Assembly: GCA_008682415.1 (NCBI GenBank)
Contig: VANK01000001.1
Location: 992,001-1,056,000 of the forward strand
Reading direction: 5' to 3'
From: Acidobacteria bacterium AB60
GTDB lineage: Bacteria > Acidobacteriota > Terriglobia > Terriglobales > Acidobacteriaceae
DNA: 64,000 nt
The notes beneath the pieces are model-generated. The model was given only the letters and a program-made list of their open reading frames with translations. It did no database searches and had not been told where the DNA came from. Shown in pieces: positions 16,784-25,838 of the stretch (position 1 is the first letter of the stretch; every line of letters begins with the position of its first letter). The translations under genes were made by a program, and so were the position numbers.

Positions 16784-19700
16784 GCGAAAGAGAAAGATAC
16801 GCTGGCGACGAGAACTCCAGTTAGCCGGAATCGCTCTCATATGTTCTTTTGCGCAGGTTGCATTTGCCCTGAACCCCATGCGAAGCCTCTCGCAGTACGT
16901 CCACGACAAGTGGGGCGCTGACCGGGGATTCCTTGGAGGTGAGGTCCATGCCATTGGACAATCAGCAGACGGATATTTGTGGATCGGGACAAGCAGAGGC
17001 CTCGTTCGCTTTGATGGCTTTGAATTCACATTAATCCAAAGGCCATTGCCAGATGAACTGCCGATCGGTCCAGTGCTCGGTCTCGTTTCCGATGGAGACG
17101 GGAACCTCTGGGTCCGCCTTGAAGGATCGCGCATGCTTCTTTATAGCAACGGCACATTTCAAGACCCGAGCGTAGAGATCAATCTTCAGGCCATTACTTT
17201 CACGAAAATGGCGCGGGACAACAACGGCGGGATACTTCTGGCGGGCCTCGGGGACCGGCTCTTGCGCTGTAAGAATCGCCATGTTGAGACGGTGATGAAT
17301 GCGGATCAAAACCCAGGAACTGTCATCTCAATGGCCGTGGCGCGTAATGGAGATATTTGGCTCGGCACTCAGGACAACGGTCTCTTTCGTGTGAAGGACG
17401 GGCGGGTCAGCGAGCCTATTGAGGAACTAAAGGGCGCGAGAATAAACACGCTGCTTCCGGCCAACAGCGGAGGTTTATGGATTGGAACAGATCATGGTCT
17501 GCGGCTGTGGGATGGCAAGGAATTGGTCAGTCAAAACATGTTCTCGTCGCTGAGCAAGTTACGCGTCCTCGCGCTGACCAAGGATCAGAATGCAAACATT
17601 TGGGCGGGAACGGATCGCGGCATCGTTCGGGTCTCGCCGTCGGGCACAACGTCGCGTAGCGAAGTCGGCTCAATGCCAAGCAATGCCGTGACAGCTGTTT
17701 TCGAGGACCGCGATGGAGATATTTGGTTCGGCGGTATCAATGGCATTGAAAAGCTGCGAGACGGAATATTCGCCACATATTCAGTACAGGAAGGCCTTGG
17801 ATCAAACGCCATCGGTCCGATCTATGCCGACTCTGCAGGGCGAATCTGGTTTGCGCCTCGAAATGGCGGCCTTAACTGGTTGGACCAAGGTGCAGTTCGA
17901 ACACTGACCGATCATGAAATCGATCGGGACACTATCTATTCCATTGCAGGTAGAAATGATGTGATCTGGGTGGGAAGGCAGCGAGGAGGACTCTCGAGGA
18001 TCACTCCTAAGGGCGATTCGTATGTGGTCCGTACGTTCACAACAGCCGACGGCCTCGCTGATAATAGCGTTTACTCGGTCTGCGTCGGTCTCGATGGATC
18101 AGTCTGGGTGGGGACCGTCAGCGCTGGCGTGAGCAGGTTTGTCGGCGACAAATTCACCAACTTCTCAGAAGTGAATGGACTTCCCTCGAATGCTGTCCAT
18201 TCGATTCTTCAGACAGCAGACGGCAGGGTATGGGTCGCAACTCCGAACGGCCTGGCGTCGTACGCACACGAACAATGGCAGAATTACAGCGCACGCGACG
18301 GGCTGCCGACCTCTGATGTGACTACCGTTTTCGAAGACTCAGAGCACCTTCTCTGGGTCGGAACGTCTGGCGGCCTCACGTACATAAAGTCCGGCGCGGT
18401 GCAGCTCATCGCGAGCCAGGCGCAGGTATTGCGGGAGCAAATTCTAGGAATCGCTGAAGACAGAATGGGATTTCTTTGGATTGCCACGCCGGATCATATT
18501 CTGCGCGCTAATCGAGATAGGCTTCGTGCTGGTGATATCTCTGATGCGGAAATAGAGAGCTTTGGAACCATCGATGGCCTTAGAGGTGTTGAGGGAGTAG
18601 CACGCGATCGTACTGTCATTGAGGATCATCAGGGCCGGACCTGGTTTTCACTCAATTCTGGAATATCAGTGGCCGACCCTAACATCACGGCCAATAACGC
18701 CAATCCGGTCGTTGTCCGTGTTGAATCGATGACGGCGAGCGGAAACGTAGTAACAATGCAAAATCCGATTCAGCTCGGGCCCGGAGCACAGAACATTGTC
18801 ATCCATTATGAAAGTACGAATCTGGCCACGCCAGATCGAATCCGCTTCCGGTATAGATTGGACGGTTCGCATGAAGGCTGGAGCGACGCTGTCGCGACAC
18901 GGCAGGTCGACTACACCAACCTTGGACCGGGCACGTATCGCTTTTCGGTGATTGCATCAAGTAGCGACGGCCTGTGGAACGGGTCGGCGACTACAGTTCC
19001 ATTCGTGATCGAGCCTTCATTCTGGCAGACATGGTGGTTCCGGACGATTGCGCTGTTATTTTGTCTTGGGTGCATTTCGGCCTTCTACAGGCTTCGCATG
19101 CACCAATTGGCAAAACAATGGGAAGTTCGCTTCCAGGACCGACTCGCTGAGCGGACTCGAATCGCGCAGGAATTGCACGATACGCTCCTGCAAGGTGTCC
19201 TAAGTGCATCTCTCCAGCTTGATTTGGCGGATGAGTTGCTGCCCGATCAATCCCCTGCCAAGAATCTTGTCAACCGCGTACTTCAAATGATGAGAAAGGT
19301 CACCGAGGAAGGCAGAAGCGCCCTTCGCGTGCTGCGTGTGCCAGATGTGGACAAGACCAGCTTAGAGATGGCCCTTGCGCGCATACGTGAGGACTTGGCG
19401 CCTGATCTCGGAATAGACTATCGCGTCATCGTAGATAACACGGCCCGCCCGCTGCGGCCGATCATTCGTGATGAGGTTTTTCGGATCAGCCGCGAAGCTG
19501 TTTTGAATGCTTTCCTGCATGCTCGGGCAACAAAGATAGAAGTCGAAATAGAGTATGCTGCCGGTCACCTGCGGGTCTTGGTGCGGGATGATGGCTGCGG
19601 AATCGACCCTGCCGTGCTGCGTGCTGGTCGTGAGGGACACTGGGGCCTTCCGGGGATGCGGGAACGTTCAGAAAGTATTGGGGCCGTTTTGCGCCTGCGC

Positions 19701-19859
19701 AGCAGGCTGGGCGCGGGTACGGAGGTGGATCTCACAATTCCGGCAGGAGTGGCTTACGAAGACAAAGTTAATAGCCGTCTATCGCATTGGCTTGTGATCT
19801 TCAGGTTCCAGAGAATTAGAGAATATAAGGACAACATACGGAGGCGCACACGTCGATGA
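16758..19859 (+). CDS. Beta-propeller/Y_Y_Y sensor histidine kinase
   Basis: A 1,033-residue hybrid-type sensor. After a signal or anchor (about residues 18-38) comes LSQYVHDKWGADRGF, then about 12 two-component-regulator propeller repeats (DGYLWIGTSRGLVRFDG, GDIWLGTQDNGLFRV and others), forming periplasmic beta-propellers to about residue 640. A Y_Y_Y domain (FRYRLDGSHEGWSD) follows, then a transmembrane helix near 755-775. The HisKA_3 segment is RIAQELHDTLLQGVLSASLQ, with His in ELHD as phosphoacceptor, and the HATPase has VRDDGCGIDP. The start is a TTG inside the upstream gene; no ATG is available in frame. It ends in a 4-base ATGA overlap with its response regulator. Confidence 0.9.
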   Translation: MKSSHTCHERKRKIRWRRELQLAGIALICSFAQVAFALNPMRSLSQYVHDKWGADRGFLGGEVHAIGQSADGYLWIGTSRGLVRFDGFEFTLIQRPLPDELPIGPVLGLVSDGDGNLWVRLEGSRMLLYSNGTFQDPSVEINLQAITFTKMARDNNGGILLAGLGDRLLRCKNRHVETVMNADQNPGTVISMAVARNGDIWLGTQDNGLFRVKDGRVSEPIEELKGARINTLLPANSGGLWIGTDHGLRLWDGKELVSQNMFSSLSKLRVLALTKDQNANIWAGTDRGIVRVSPSGTTSRSEVGSMPSNAVTAVFEDRDGDIWFGGINGIEKLRDGIFATYSVQEGLGSNAIGPIYADSAGRIWFAPRNGGLNWLDQGAVRTLTDHEIDRDTIYSIAGRNDVIWVGRQRGGLSRITPKGDSYVVRTFTTADGLADNSVYSVCVGLDGSVWVGTVSAGVSRFVGDKFTNFSEVNGLPSNAVHSILQTADGRVWVATPNGLASYAHEQWQNYSARDGLPTSDVTTVFEDSEHLLWVGTSGGLTYIKSGAVQLIASQAQVLREQILGIAEDRMGFLWIATPDHILRANRDRLRAGDISDAEIESFGTIDGLRGVEGVARDRTVIEDHQGRTWFSLNSGISVADPNITANNANPVVVRVESMTASGNVVTMQNPIQLGPGAQNIVIHYESTNLATPDRIRFRYRLDGSHEGWSDAVATRQVDYTNLGPGTYRFSVIASSSDGLWNGSATTVPFVIEPSFWQTWWFRTIALLFCLGCISAFYRLRMHQLAKQWEVRFQDRLAERTRIAQELHDTLLQGVLSASLQLDLADELLPDQSPAKNLVNRVLQMMRKVTEEGRSALRVLRVPDVDKTSLEMALARIREDLAPDLGIDYRVIVDNTARPLRPIIRDEVFRISREAVLNAFLHARATKIEVEIEYAAGHLRVLVRDDGCGIDPAVLRAGREGHWGLPGMRERSESIGAVLRLRSRLGAGTEVDLTIPAGVAYEDKVNSRLSHWLVIFRFQRIREYKDNIRRRTRR

Positions 19860-20485
19860 ACGCTGGGCAGGCCATTCGAATACTTTGCGTTGACGACCAT
19901 CCACTCATGCGCGAAGGCATCGCTGCGGTCATTAGAAACGAGCCGGACATGACAATTGCTGCGGAGGCTTCCAATGGCCGTGAGGCAATTCTCATGTTTG
20001 GCGAGCATCAACCGGATGTCACGCTTATGGATCTCCGCTTACCAGATCTCAGCGGCATCGACGCATTGATTGCGATTCGTACCGAGTTTCCGGATGCACG
20101 AGTGATCATGCTGACAACTTTTGAGGGCGATGTTGAAATTCAGCGAGCTCTTGAAGCCGGCGCTCAGGGCTACATGCTGAAAAGCATGCCGCGGAGACAG
20201 CTTCTGGATATGATCCGAAAAGTCCACGCCGGTAAAAAGCACGTCCCACCAGAAGTGGCAGCCTTTCTGGCTGAACATCTTGGCGAGGAGACCTTGAGCA
20301 GGCGCGAAATCGAGGTGCTTACTAAGATGGCCGGAGGCAACCGAAACAGCGACATTGCAGAGTTATTGTTCATTTCAGAAGAGACGGTGAAAGGGCATAT
20401 CAAGCACATTATGCAAAAGCTTGGCGCGAGCGATCGCACACAGGCTGTTGCCATCGGTGTGCGTCGCGGAATCATTCATCTCTAG
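19856..20485 (+). CDS. NarL/FixJ-family response regulator
   Basis: A 209-residue response regulator, overlapping the kinase gene by ATGA. The receiver has the acidic pair in LCVDDHPLMREG, phosphoacceptor Asp in VTLMDLRLPDLSG, Thr in IMLTTFEGD and Lys in YMLKSMPRR. The LuxR/GerE helix-turn-helix at about 143-205 reads LSRREIEVLTKMAGGNRNSD, then IAELLFISEETVKGHIKHIM. It is the cognate partner of the HisKA_3 kinase, with which it is translationally coupled. Targets are unknown; the downstream DoxX and DUF5700 genes are candidates by position. Confidence 0.93.
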   Translation: MNAGQAIRILCVDDHPLMREGIAAVIRNEPDMTIAAEASNGREAILMFGEHQPDVTLMDLRLPDLSGIDALIAIRTEFPDARVIMLTTFEGDVEIQRALEAGAQGYMLKSMPRRQLLDMIRKVHAGKKHVPPEVAAFLAEHLGEETLSRREIEVLTKMAGGNRNSDIAELLFISEETVKGHIKHIMQKLGASDRTQAVAIGVRRGIIHL

Positions 20486-20611
20486 CCTCATGGATTCAGA
20501 GGCGCCAGCTGCGACCGGTGTCGAAAAAGCACACATTTGAGGGGTTTCAATTCCAAACAAAATCCTTAGCCTCGTAGTTGCGCGTGTTGCGGCGCCGCGC
20601 GGAGGCATCGG

Positions 20612-21037
20612 CTGCAAAGGTTCTTCTCCAGTTTCCCTGGTGCTTGGCCGGGCGCCGGTCTGCTTTGCCTGCGCCTCACACTTGCTTTGGACGCGATATT
20701 CCGAGGAGCAATGCTTATCTCTGGTGAGGGCAGTTCTGCGCTTGTCGGAGTAATAGAGCTTGCTCTTGGCGTTACCCTTGCCGTCGGCTTTCTTACGCCT
20801 TTCGTCGGCTCGATGGCAGCTATCGGTTATCTCATTGAAAGCGTTCGCGAGATCACGGCGAATTCACCGCACCAAGCAACCACAGTCCTAATTGCGGTAA
20901 ATCTGAATCTCCTTTCCATCTCGGTTGCTTTGTTGGGCCCAGGAGCCTACTCGCTGGATGCCCGTTTGTTCGGCCGGCGCGAGATCATCATTCCGGAAAA
21001 TCGACGACCACCATCGATAAAAGAAGGGACGAACTAG
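20612..21037 (+). CDS. DoxX-like small membrane protein, probable CTG start
   Basis: A hydrophobic protein of about 141 residues with three or four membrane spans. The first in-frame ATG/GTG/TTG is the TTG at 20687, but coding similarity starts earlier: LQRFFSSFPGAWPGAGLLCL is the typical opening of this DoxX-like family. A GGAGG site at 20601-20605 sits 6 bases before a CTG at 20612 exactly at that point. Either CTG is used as a start, or an ATG has mutated and the gene is weakening. Later spans are LVGVIELALGVTLAVGFLTP and TVLIAVNLNLLSISVALLGP. DoxX-like proteins are linked to oxidative stress and quinone handling. Confidence 0.65.
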   Translation: MQRFFSSFPGAWPGAGLLCLRLTLALDAIFRGAMLISGEGSSALVGVIELALGVTLAVGFLTPFVGSMAAIGYLIESVREITANSPHQATTVLIAVNLNLLSISVALLGPGAYSLDARLFGRREIIIPENRRPPSIKEGTN

Positions 21038-21224
21038 GGTCGGCTATGAGTCACCACCAATACCGTCAACTTCGTGCATCCCCCGTTCGAGGTACGATCT
21101 GAGCACACGTAAACGGCATAAACAATCCATTCCTTCGCGGGCTGCAATCGTTCAGACCTTAGGACATAGTTCTCATGGGTGACCAAGTTGTGGACCGGAT
21201 AGGGCGCTGTGGGAGGATGGCGGA

Positions 21225-21476
21225 ATGGTGGGATTGGACACTCTAGGGAGAACTTCCCCAAATCCATCATCAGGGACATCGCTCGAAGGCATGCCAGATG
21301 ATCGCTCGGTCCAGCTAAACAATCTGCGGGAGTGGATTTGCGAACTGCTCATCAAGAATCAGCAACTGAGTATGGCGCTTATCGAGATAAAAAGCGCCCA
21401 GAGAGTAGAACTATCGGCCGTTGATTCTGATTCGGCACTCCGGACGCTCTACGCCGGGGAGACGACTTATGACTAA
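21225..21476 (+). CDS. Small hypothetical protein upstream of the DUF5700 gene
   Basis: An 83-residue frame. Its middle (VQLNNLREWICELLIKNQQL, then SMALIEIKSAQR) is an amphipathic helix of a type seen in small acidobacterial proteins. The gene overlaps the next one by 8 bases, which supports translation. No function can be assigned. The exact start is uncertain. Confidence 0.5.
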   Translation: MVGLDTLGRTSPNPSSGTSLEGMPDDRSVQLNNLREWICELLIKNQQLSMALIEIKSAQRVELSAVDSDSALRTLYAGETTYD

Positions 21477-22557
21477 GCACGCAGCCCGAATTGCCGGTAC
21501 CGCTTATCTGGCCGCGGCTGCTCATTTGGCGCTTGCACTGAACGTGAGCGTGAATACCGATTCGGCGAAGGCGGTCCTCGTCGCTATTCAAAATCCCTCG
21601 CTCAGTATGGACGAAGCGTTGAAGATCGCGCGGCTGCCTGGGAATCAGGGCATCATCCGCGAACAAAACAGGTTCAACGTCCCCGTCACCACACAGAGTT
21701 TTGCCCGTGCTCTTGTTGCGACCGCCCACGGCGATCTGACCTCAGATTCAACGGAAACAGCTTTGTATTTCGATGCGCTCAGGCCGCACGCTGCCCAACT
21801 CGTCGCATTGACGGAGCAAATCGAGGCAGACCCTCAGGGTTTCCAGAGGTCGATCGAAGCACGTATCGAGCAATTCACGCCCCCTGACTCGAGATTGCAA
21901 CTGCGGGGCTTTGTCGTCGTAGGCGGAGACGGAGGCGGTTACTCCTTTGGCGGAACTGATTTCTTCCTGAATCTCAGTTTCAACGACGATTTGATCGCCG
22001 CCAAAACCACAACGAAACATGAGTTCTATCACGCAGTTCAAGGCGCCTTCGCGAAAGAGAGACAATCCGGAGCTGTTGTGTCGGCCCACGGCTCGCGACA
22101 GAATTGCGCAAATACGTCGCGCCTTTTCGCAGACATCTATGAAGAAGGATCGGCAATGTACGTCGAAGACATCTCGACCTTATCGCAATCTCATTCTGAA
22201 AGCGCGATGAGGCAGCTCGCCGACATCAGCGGTGGACTTGAGCATGTCCATTCGAGCGTCGCACTGCTTGAACTCTCAGTCACCGGACTGGATGCGACAA
22301 CGGCAGTTCCATTCGACGACGTGTACGAGGTTGGATTCTACGGGCACGGCGTGCTGTATGACATTGGCTATGCAATGGCGAAGGCGATCGTGAATAACGA
22401 GGGTCCGCAGGGTCTAGCCGCGCTGCTGAAGAGCCCTTCCTACGGACTGATCTTGCGCTACATTCAGCTACCCGGCTACGGGAAGGATAAGGACCATCCG
22501 AAGTTGGGTCCAAACACGATTGCGGCTGTCAATCAATTGGTAAGCGGTTGCAAGTAA
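21469..22557 (+). CDS. DUF5700-like putative zinc protease, exported
   Basis: A 362-residue protein. The start at 21469 gives MTKHAARIAGTAYLAAAAHL, a signal peptide, whereas a longer in-frame start adds 16 unrelated residues. Around residue 180 lies TKHEFYHAVQGAFAK with an HExxH zinc motif (HEFYH), and a downstream glutamate-rich stretch IYEEGSAMYVEDIS supplies a plausible third ligand. This layout fits the DUF5700 putative Zn-dependent protease family. It is probably periplasmic. It sits between the DoxX-like gene and an SDR gene, all on the same strand. Substrate unknown. Confidence 0.75.
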   Translation: MTKHAARIAGTAYLAAAAHLALALNVSVNTDSAKAVLVAIQNPSLSMDEALKIARLPGNQGIIREQNRFNVPVTTQSFARALVATAHGDLTSDSTETALYFDALRPHAAQLVALTEQIEADPQGFQRSIEARIEQFTPPDSRLQLRGFVVVGGDGGGYSFGGTDFFLNLSFNDDLIAAKTTTKHEFYHAVQGAFAKERQSGAVVSAHGSRQNCANTSRLFADIYEEGSAMYVEDISTLSQSHSESAMRQLADISGGLEHVHSSVALLELSVTGLDATTAVPFDDVYEVGFYGHGVLYDIGYAMAKAIVNNEGPQGLAALLKSPSYGLILRYIQLPGYGKDKDHPKLGPNTIAAVNQLVSGCK

Positions 22558-22608
22558 GCACCTCGGGGAAGATGTATCGCAAAGAACATCCACATTCAAG
22601 GAGGGATT

Positions 22609-23349
22609 GTGTCGAAATTGACTACGAAAGTTGCGTTGGTCACTGGCGGGTCGCGCGGTATTGGCGCGGGAATTGCGAGGCGGCTCGCGCGCGATGGAGC
22701 AGCCGTGGCCATCACCTACAGCAAAGGCGCCGAGGCCGCTGCGTCTGTTGTCGACGAAATTGAAGGTGCCGGCGGGAAGGCACTTGCGATCCAGGCGGAC
22801 GCAACGGATGCGGACGCGGTCGTCGCAGCCATCGAGAAGACGGTGGCCGCGTTAGGGAAGCTGGACATCTTGGTAAACAACGCGGGAACGGCTATTCCCA
22901 AACCGTTTGAAGAATCCACACTGGAGGAACTCGACCGCGTGCTCGATATCAATCTTCGCGGCGTGTTCATTGCGACCAAGGCTGCACTGAAGCACTTGAA
23001 CGATGGTGGTCGCATTATCAACATTGGATCGAGCGTCGGGGAGAGAATGATGACCCCGGGCCTGGCTGCGTATTCCGCTACCAAGGGGGCCGTGAAGATG
23101 TTCACGCAGGGGCTCTCCCGAGAGCTTGGAAACCGAAGTATTACGGTCAACAACGTACAACCCGGCCCCATCGATACCGATCTGAATCCAGCGTCCGGCG
23201 ACTGGGCCGAGCCTCAATTGGCCCTGACTGCCCTCAAAAGGTATGGGCATGTCGACGAAGTTGCCGCGCTTGTCGCATTCGTTGCCAGTGCGGAGGCAGC
23301 CTACATCACTGGAGCAAATCTCACGGTAGACGGCGGCACGAACGCATAG
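22609..23349 (+). CDS. SDR-family oxidoreductase 1
   Basis: A 246-residue classical short-chain dehydrogenase. It has the cofactor motif TGGSRGIGAGIARRLA, the NNAG motif (ILVNNAGTA) and catalytic Ser (NIGSSVG) with YSATK (Tyr-x3-Lys). The PGPIDTDLNP segment follows, and the C-terminus is ITGANLTVDGGTNA. It probably uses NAD(P)H to reduce or oxidise a small alcohol or ketone. A GTG start at 22609 follows AAGGAGGG. It lies 59 bases upstream of alpha/beta hydrolase copy 2, probably in one operon. Confidence 0.93.
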   Translation: MSKLTTKVALVTGGSRGIGAGIARRLARDGAAVAITYSKGAEAAASVVDEIEGAGGKALAIQADATDADAVVAAIEKTVAALGKLDILVNNAGTAIPKPFEESTLEELDRVLDINLRGVFIATKAALKHLNDGGRIINIGSSVGERMMTPGLAAYSATKGAVKMFTQGLSRELGNRSITVNNVQPGPIDTDLNPASGDWAEPQLALTALKRYGHVDEVAALVAFVASAEAAYITGANLTVDGGTNA

Positions 23350-23408
23350 CGAGCTGTCGACCAGTCCCCTCAAACCATCAACGCAAGTTCAGGCGAGGAG
23401 AAATCATC

Positions 23409-24281
23409 ATGAGCGCTACCGCAATCGCACCTTACACCGCAATCACAGTCCCCACTCAGTTCGTCGAGGCCAATGGAATTCGCTTCGCCTATCGACGTTG
23501 GGGAAAGGAAGGCAAGCTCCCTCTTGTCTTCAACCAGCATTTCACCGGGAATCTCGACAATTGGGACCCTGCAGTGCTCGATGGTCTCGCCGAAGACCGG
23601 GAGGTAATCATTTTCAACAATGCAGGCGTCGCCAGTTCCACGGGCGAGGTCCCTACAACGTTCGCAGGCATGGCGAAGAATGCGGAAGCCTTCATCGACG
23701 CACTAGGGCTGAAGCAGGTCGACCTTCTCGGGTTTTCAATAGGCGGCTTTGTAGCTCAGCAGATTGTTCTGGACAGGCCGGAGTTGGTACGAAAGCTCGT
23801 TCTTGTGGGTACCGGTCCTCGCAATCAGGACGTGGGAGACGGTCAGAATGGGTTGACCCCCGAGACAGTGAGAATCTTTGGCGCGACGTATGACCCGCCC
23901 GAGAACCTGTGGCTAAAGGTGTTTTTCACCGATTCCGAGAAGAGCCAGGCTGCAGGGCGCGAGTTCTTGAAGCGCTATCTGTCGCGTACAGAAAACCCTG
24001 ACCTGCCCATCAGCGACAAAGTCGCTCCCGCACAAATGGCGGCTGTGGCGCAATGGAAGACGCACCCGGGAAAGCCGCTGGAATATCTCAAGGACATCAA
24101 ACAACCTACCCTGGTGGTCAGCGGCAATCACGAATTGGTTTGCTACGCGATCAACTCTCTGCACCTCGCGCAGAATCTCCCGGATGCAAAGCTAATTCTC
24201 TATCCTGACGCGAACCACGGTTCGTGGTACCAATATCACGACGACTTCGTCTTTGAGACCAACCGCTTCCTGAATGCCTGA
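23409..24281 (+). CDS. Alpha/beta hydrolase, copy 2
   Basis: A 290-residue paralogue of the hydrolase at 13522. Both share TAITVPTQFVEANGIRFAYR, the nucleophile elbow LLGFSIGGF, LVGTGPRNQDVGDG, a TDSEKSQAAGREFLKRY stretch and the final ANHGSWYQYHDDFVFE. Differences are mostly conservative and spread along the length. It starts at an ATG behind GGCGAGGAG and has no Tat leader, only a short extension MSATAIAPY. It is presumably cytosolic and paired with the upstream SDR. The substrate is unknown; an ester or lactone is a reasonable guess. Confidence 0.9.
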   Translation: MSATAIAPYTAITVPTQFVEANGIRFAYRRWGKEGKLPLVFNQHFTGNLDNWDPAVLDGLAEDREVIIFNNAGVASSTGEVPTTFAGMAKNAEAFIDALGLKQVDLLGFSIGGFVAQQIVLDRPELVRKLVLVGTGPRNQDVGDGQNGLTPETVRIFGATYDPPENLWLKVFFTDSEKSQAAGREFLKRYLSRTENPDLPISDKVAPAQMAAVAQWKTHPGKPLEYLKDIKQPTLVVSGNHELVCYAINSLHLAQNLPDAKLILYPDANHGSWYQYHDDFVFETNRFLNA

Positions 24282-24338
24282 TCCACGGCGGCGGCATTCA
24301 GCGCGAGTGCCGCCGCACTCACTTGACCGGAGTCGAGC

Positions 24339-25316
24339 TTGAACACAACTGACCCGAATCGCAGAACCCCGCTGCCATCACGACGTGACTTCCTAAGGAG
24401 TAGCGCTGCGGCAATGGTAGGCCTGACTATCCTTGGCCTCGAGCTGTCAGCCGACGCCCAAAGAGCCGCGGTCACAGCGGCCCAGATGAGGGAAGACGGC
24501 GCTAGAGCAAAGATCGAGGTGCGTCCACTTCGAGCCGGCGTTAGCGCGCTCATGGGTTCTGGCGGGAACATCCTGGTGACATCCGGTCCTGATGGCAAGC
24601 TAGCCGTCGATAGCGGGTATGCGACATCCAAAAGGCAGATCGAGCGCGCGCTTTCGTCGATTTCGTCGGAGCCGCTTCGCCATCTGATAAACACCCACTG
24701 GCATTTCGACCATACAGACGGGAACGAGTGGATGCACAAGGCCCGGGCGCTAATAGTCGCCCAGGCGAAGACGCGCACACGCATGAGTTCCCATCAAGTC
24801 ATCCCCGCATTCGACGCCGTACTGCCACCATCGCCCGCCGCGGCTTTGCCCTCCATCATTTTCGAGGATGCGAGAAAAATGCGGATCAATGGAAGCGATA
24901 TCCACCTGCAGCGATACACCCCGGCTCATACGGAGACCGACATTTCAGTGTTCTTTCCTGAGGCTAACGTCCTCCACACGGGAGACACCTGGTTCAACGG
25001 CTACTATCCCTTCATCGACTACGACAGCGGAGGCAGCATTCACGGCTTTCTAAAGGCTGCATCGGAGAATCTTTCGCTTGCAGACCAGGAGACGATCGTT
25101 GTTCCGGGCCATGGTGAGCCGGGACATCGAAGTGACCTCGTTGCCTTTGAAGAAATGCTTCAGTCCGTTTACGTGAATGTGGAGGCCCAGAAGAAATCTG
25201 GAAGGCCGCTGGCGGTGGTGATCGAGAGCAAACCGACGAGTCAGTTTGATGCGAAGTGGGGAGGCGGATTTATTACGCCAGCGTTGCTGATCAGCCTCAT
25301 GTACAGGGGAGCTTGA
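24339..25316 (+). CDS. Tat-exported metallo-beta-lactamase-fold hydrolase
   Basis: A 325-residue protein starting at a TTG 8 bases after GGAG. SRRDFLRSSAAAMVGLTIL is a twin-arginine signal. The MBL zinc motif is HWHFDHTDGN (HxHxDH). Later ligands are in YTPAHTETDISVFF, LHTGDTWFNG and VVPGHGEPG. The fold is broad (lactonases, glyoxalase II, beta-lactamases), so the substrate cannot be read. It follows the second hydrolase and precedes an NTF2-like gene on the same strand. Confidence 0.9.
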   Translation: MNTTDPNRRTPLPSRRDFLRSSAAAMVGLTILGLELSADAQRAAVTAAQMREDGARAKIEVRPLRAGVSALMGSGGNILVTSGPDGKLAVDSGYATSKRQIERALSSISSEPLRHLINTHWHFDHTDGNEWMHKARALIVAQAKTRTRMSSHQVIPAFDAVLPPSPAAALPSIIFEDARKMRINGSDIHLQRYTPAHTETDISVFFPEANVLHTGDTWFNGYYPFIDYDSGGSIHGFLKAASENLSLADQETIVVPGHGEPGHRSDLVAFEEMLQSVYVNVEAQKKSGRPLAVVIESKPTSQFDAKWGGGFITPALLISLMYRGA

Positions 25317-25343
25317 CGCCGATCCAAAACCAAAGGATGAGAT

Positions 25344-25745
25344 ATGCCTAAGACCAGCCCGCAGGAAAACAAGACCCTTCTACTAGCGGCCTTTGACACG
25401 CTCTTCAATCAACGCGACTACGAGGCAGCCGCGCGATTTTGGGCGGAAGACTATATCCAGCACAGTGCACATATCGCGCCTGGCAGAGAAGGACTCTTTG
25501 ATCTGATCCGATCATTACCGCCCGACCTGCGCTACGAGAATCAGCTGGTGATCGCCGAGGCAGATTACGCGATCGCACACGGGCGCTTCAGCAAGAATGG
25601 GCGGCCAGTCGCGTGGATAGCCGCTGACATTGTGCGCTTCGAGAACGGGGTGCTGAAAGAACATTGGGACGTTCTCCAAGATGAAGCTACGGCAGAGGAA
25701 TCCAGGAGCGGCTTACCGATGTTTGGAACAGCGTTTCCGCGATGA
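25344..25745 (+). CDS. SnoaL/NTF2-like protein
   Basis: A 133-residue protein with the NTF2-like opening LLLAAFDTLFNQRDYEAAAR, then FWAEDYIQHSAHIAPGREGL and a C-terminal strand DIVRFENGVLKEHWDVLQDE. This corresponds to the SnoaL-like polyketide-cyclase/ester-cyclase group, often found near SDR and hydrolase genes in stress islands. It starts at an ATG after AGGATGAG, 27 bases after the MBL gene, and so is probably co-transcribed. The catalytic role is unproven. Confidence 0.85.
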   Translation: MPKTSPQENKTLLLAAFDTLFNQRDYEAAARFWAEDYIQHSAHIAPGREGLFDLIRSLPPDLRYENQLVIAEADYAIAHGRFSKNGRPVAWIAADIVRFENGVLKEHWDVLQDEATAEESRSGLPMFGTAFPR

Positions 25746-25838
25746 GGATTTTGTTCGTCGCCCGAACCCGAGAGATTGGCGGTGAGGGCAGCGAAAGTGA
25801 CAGTGAAAGGAGCCGAGGAGCGCGTGATGCATACAATC

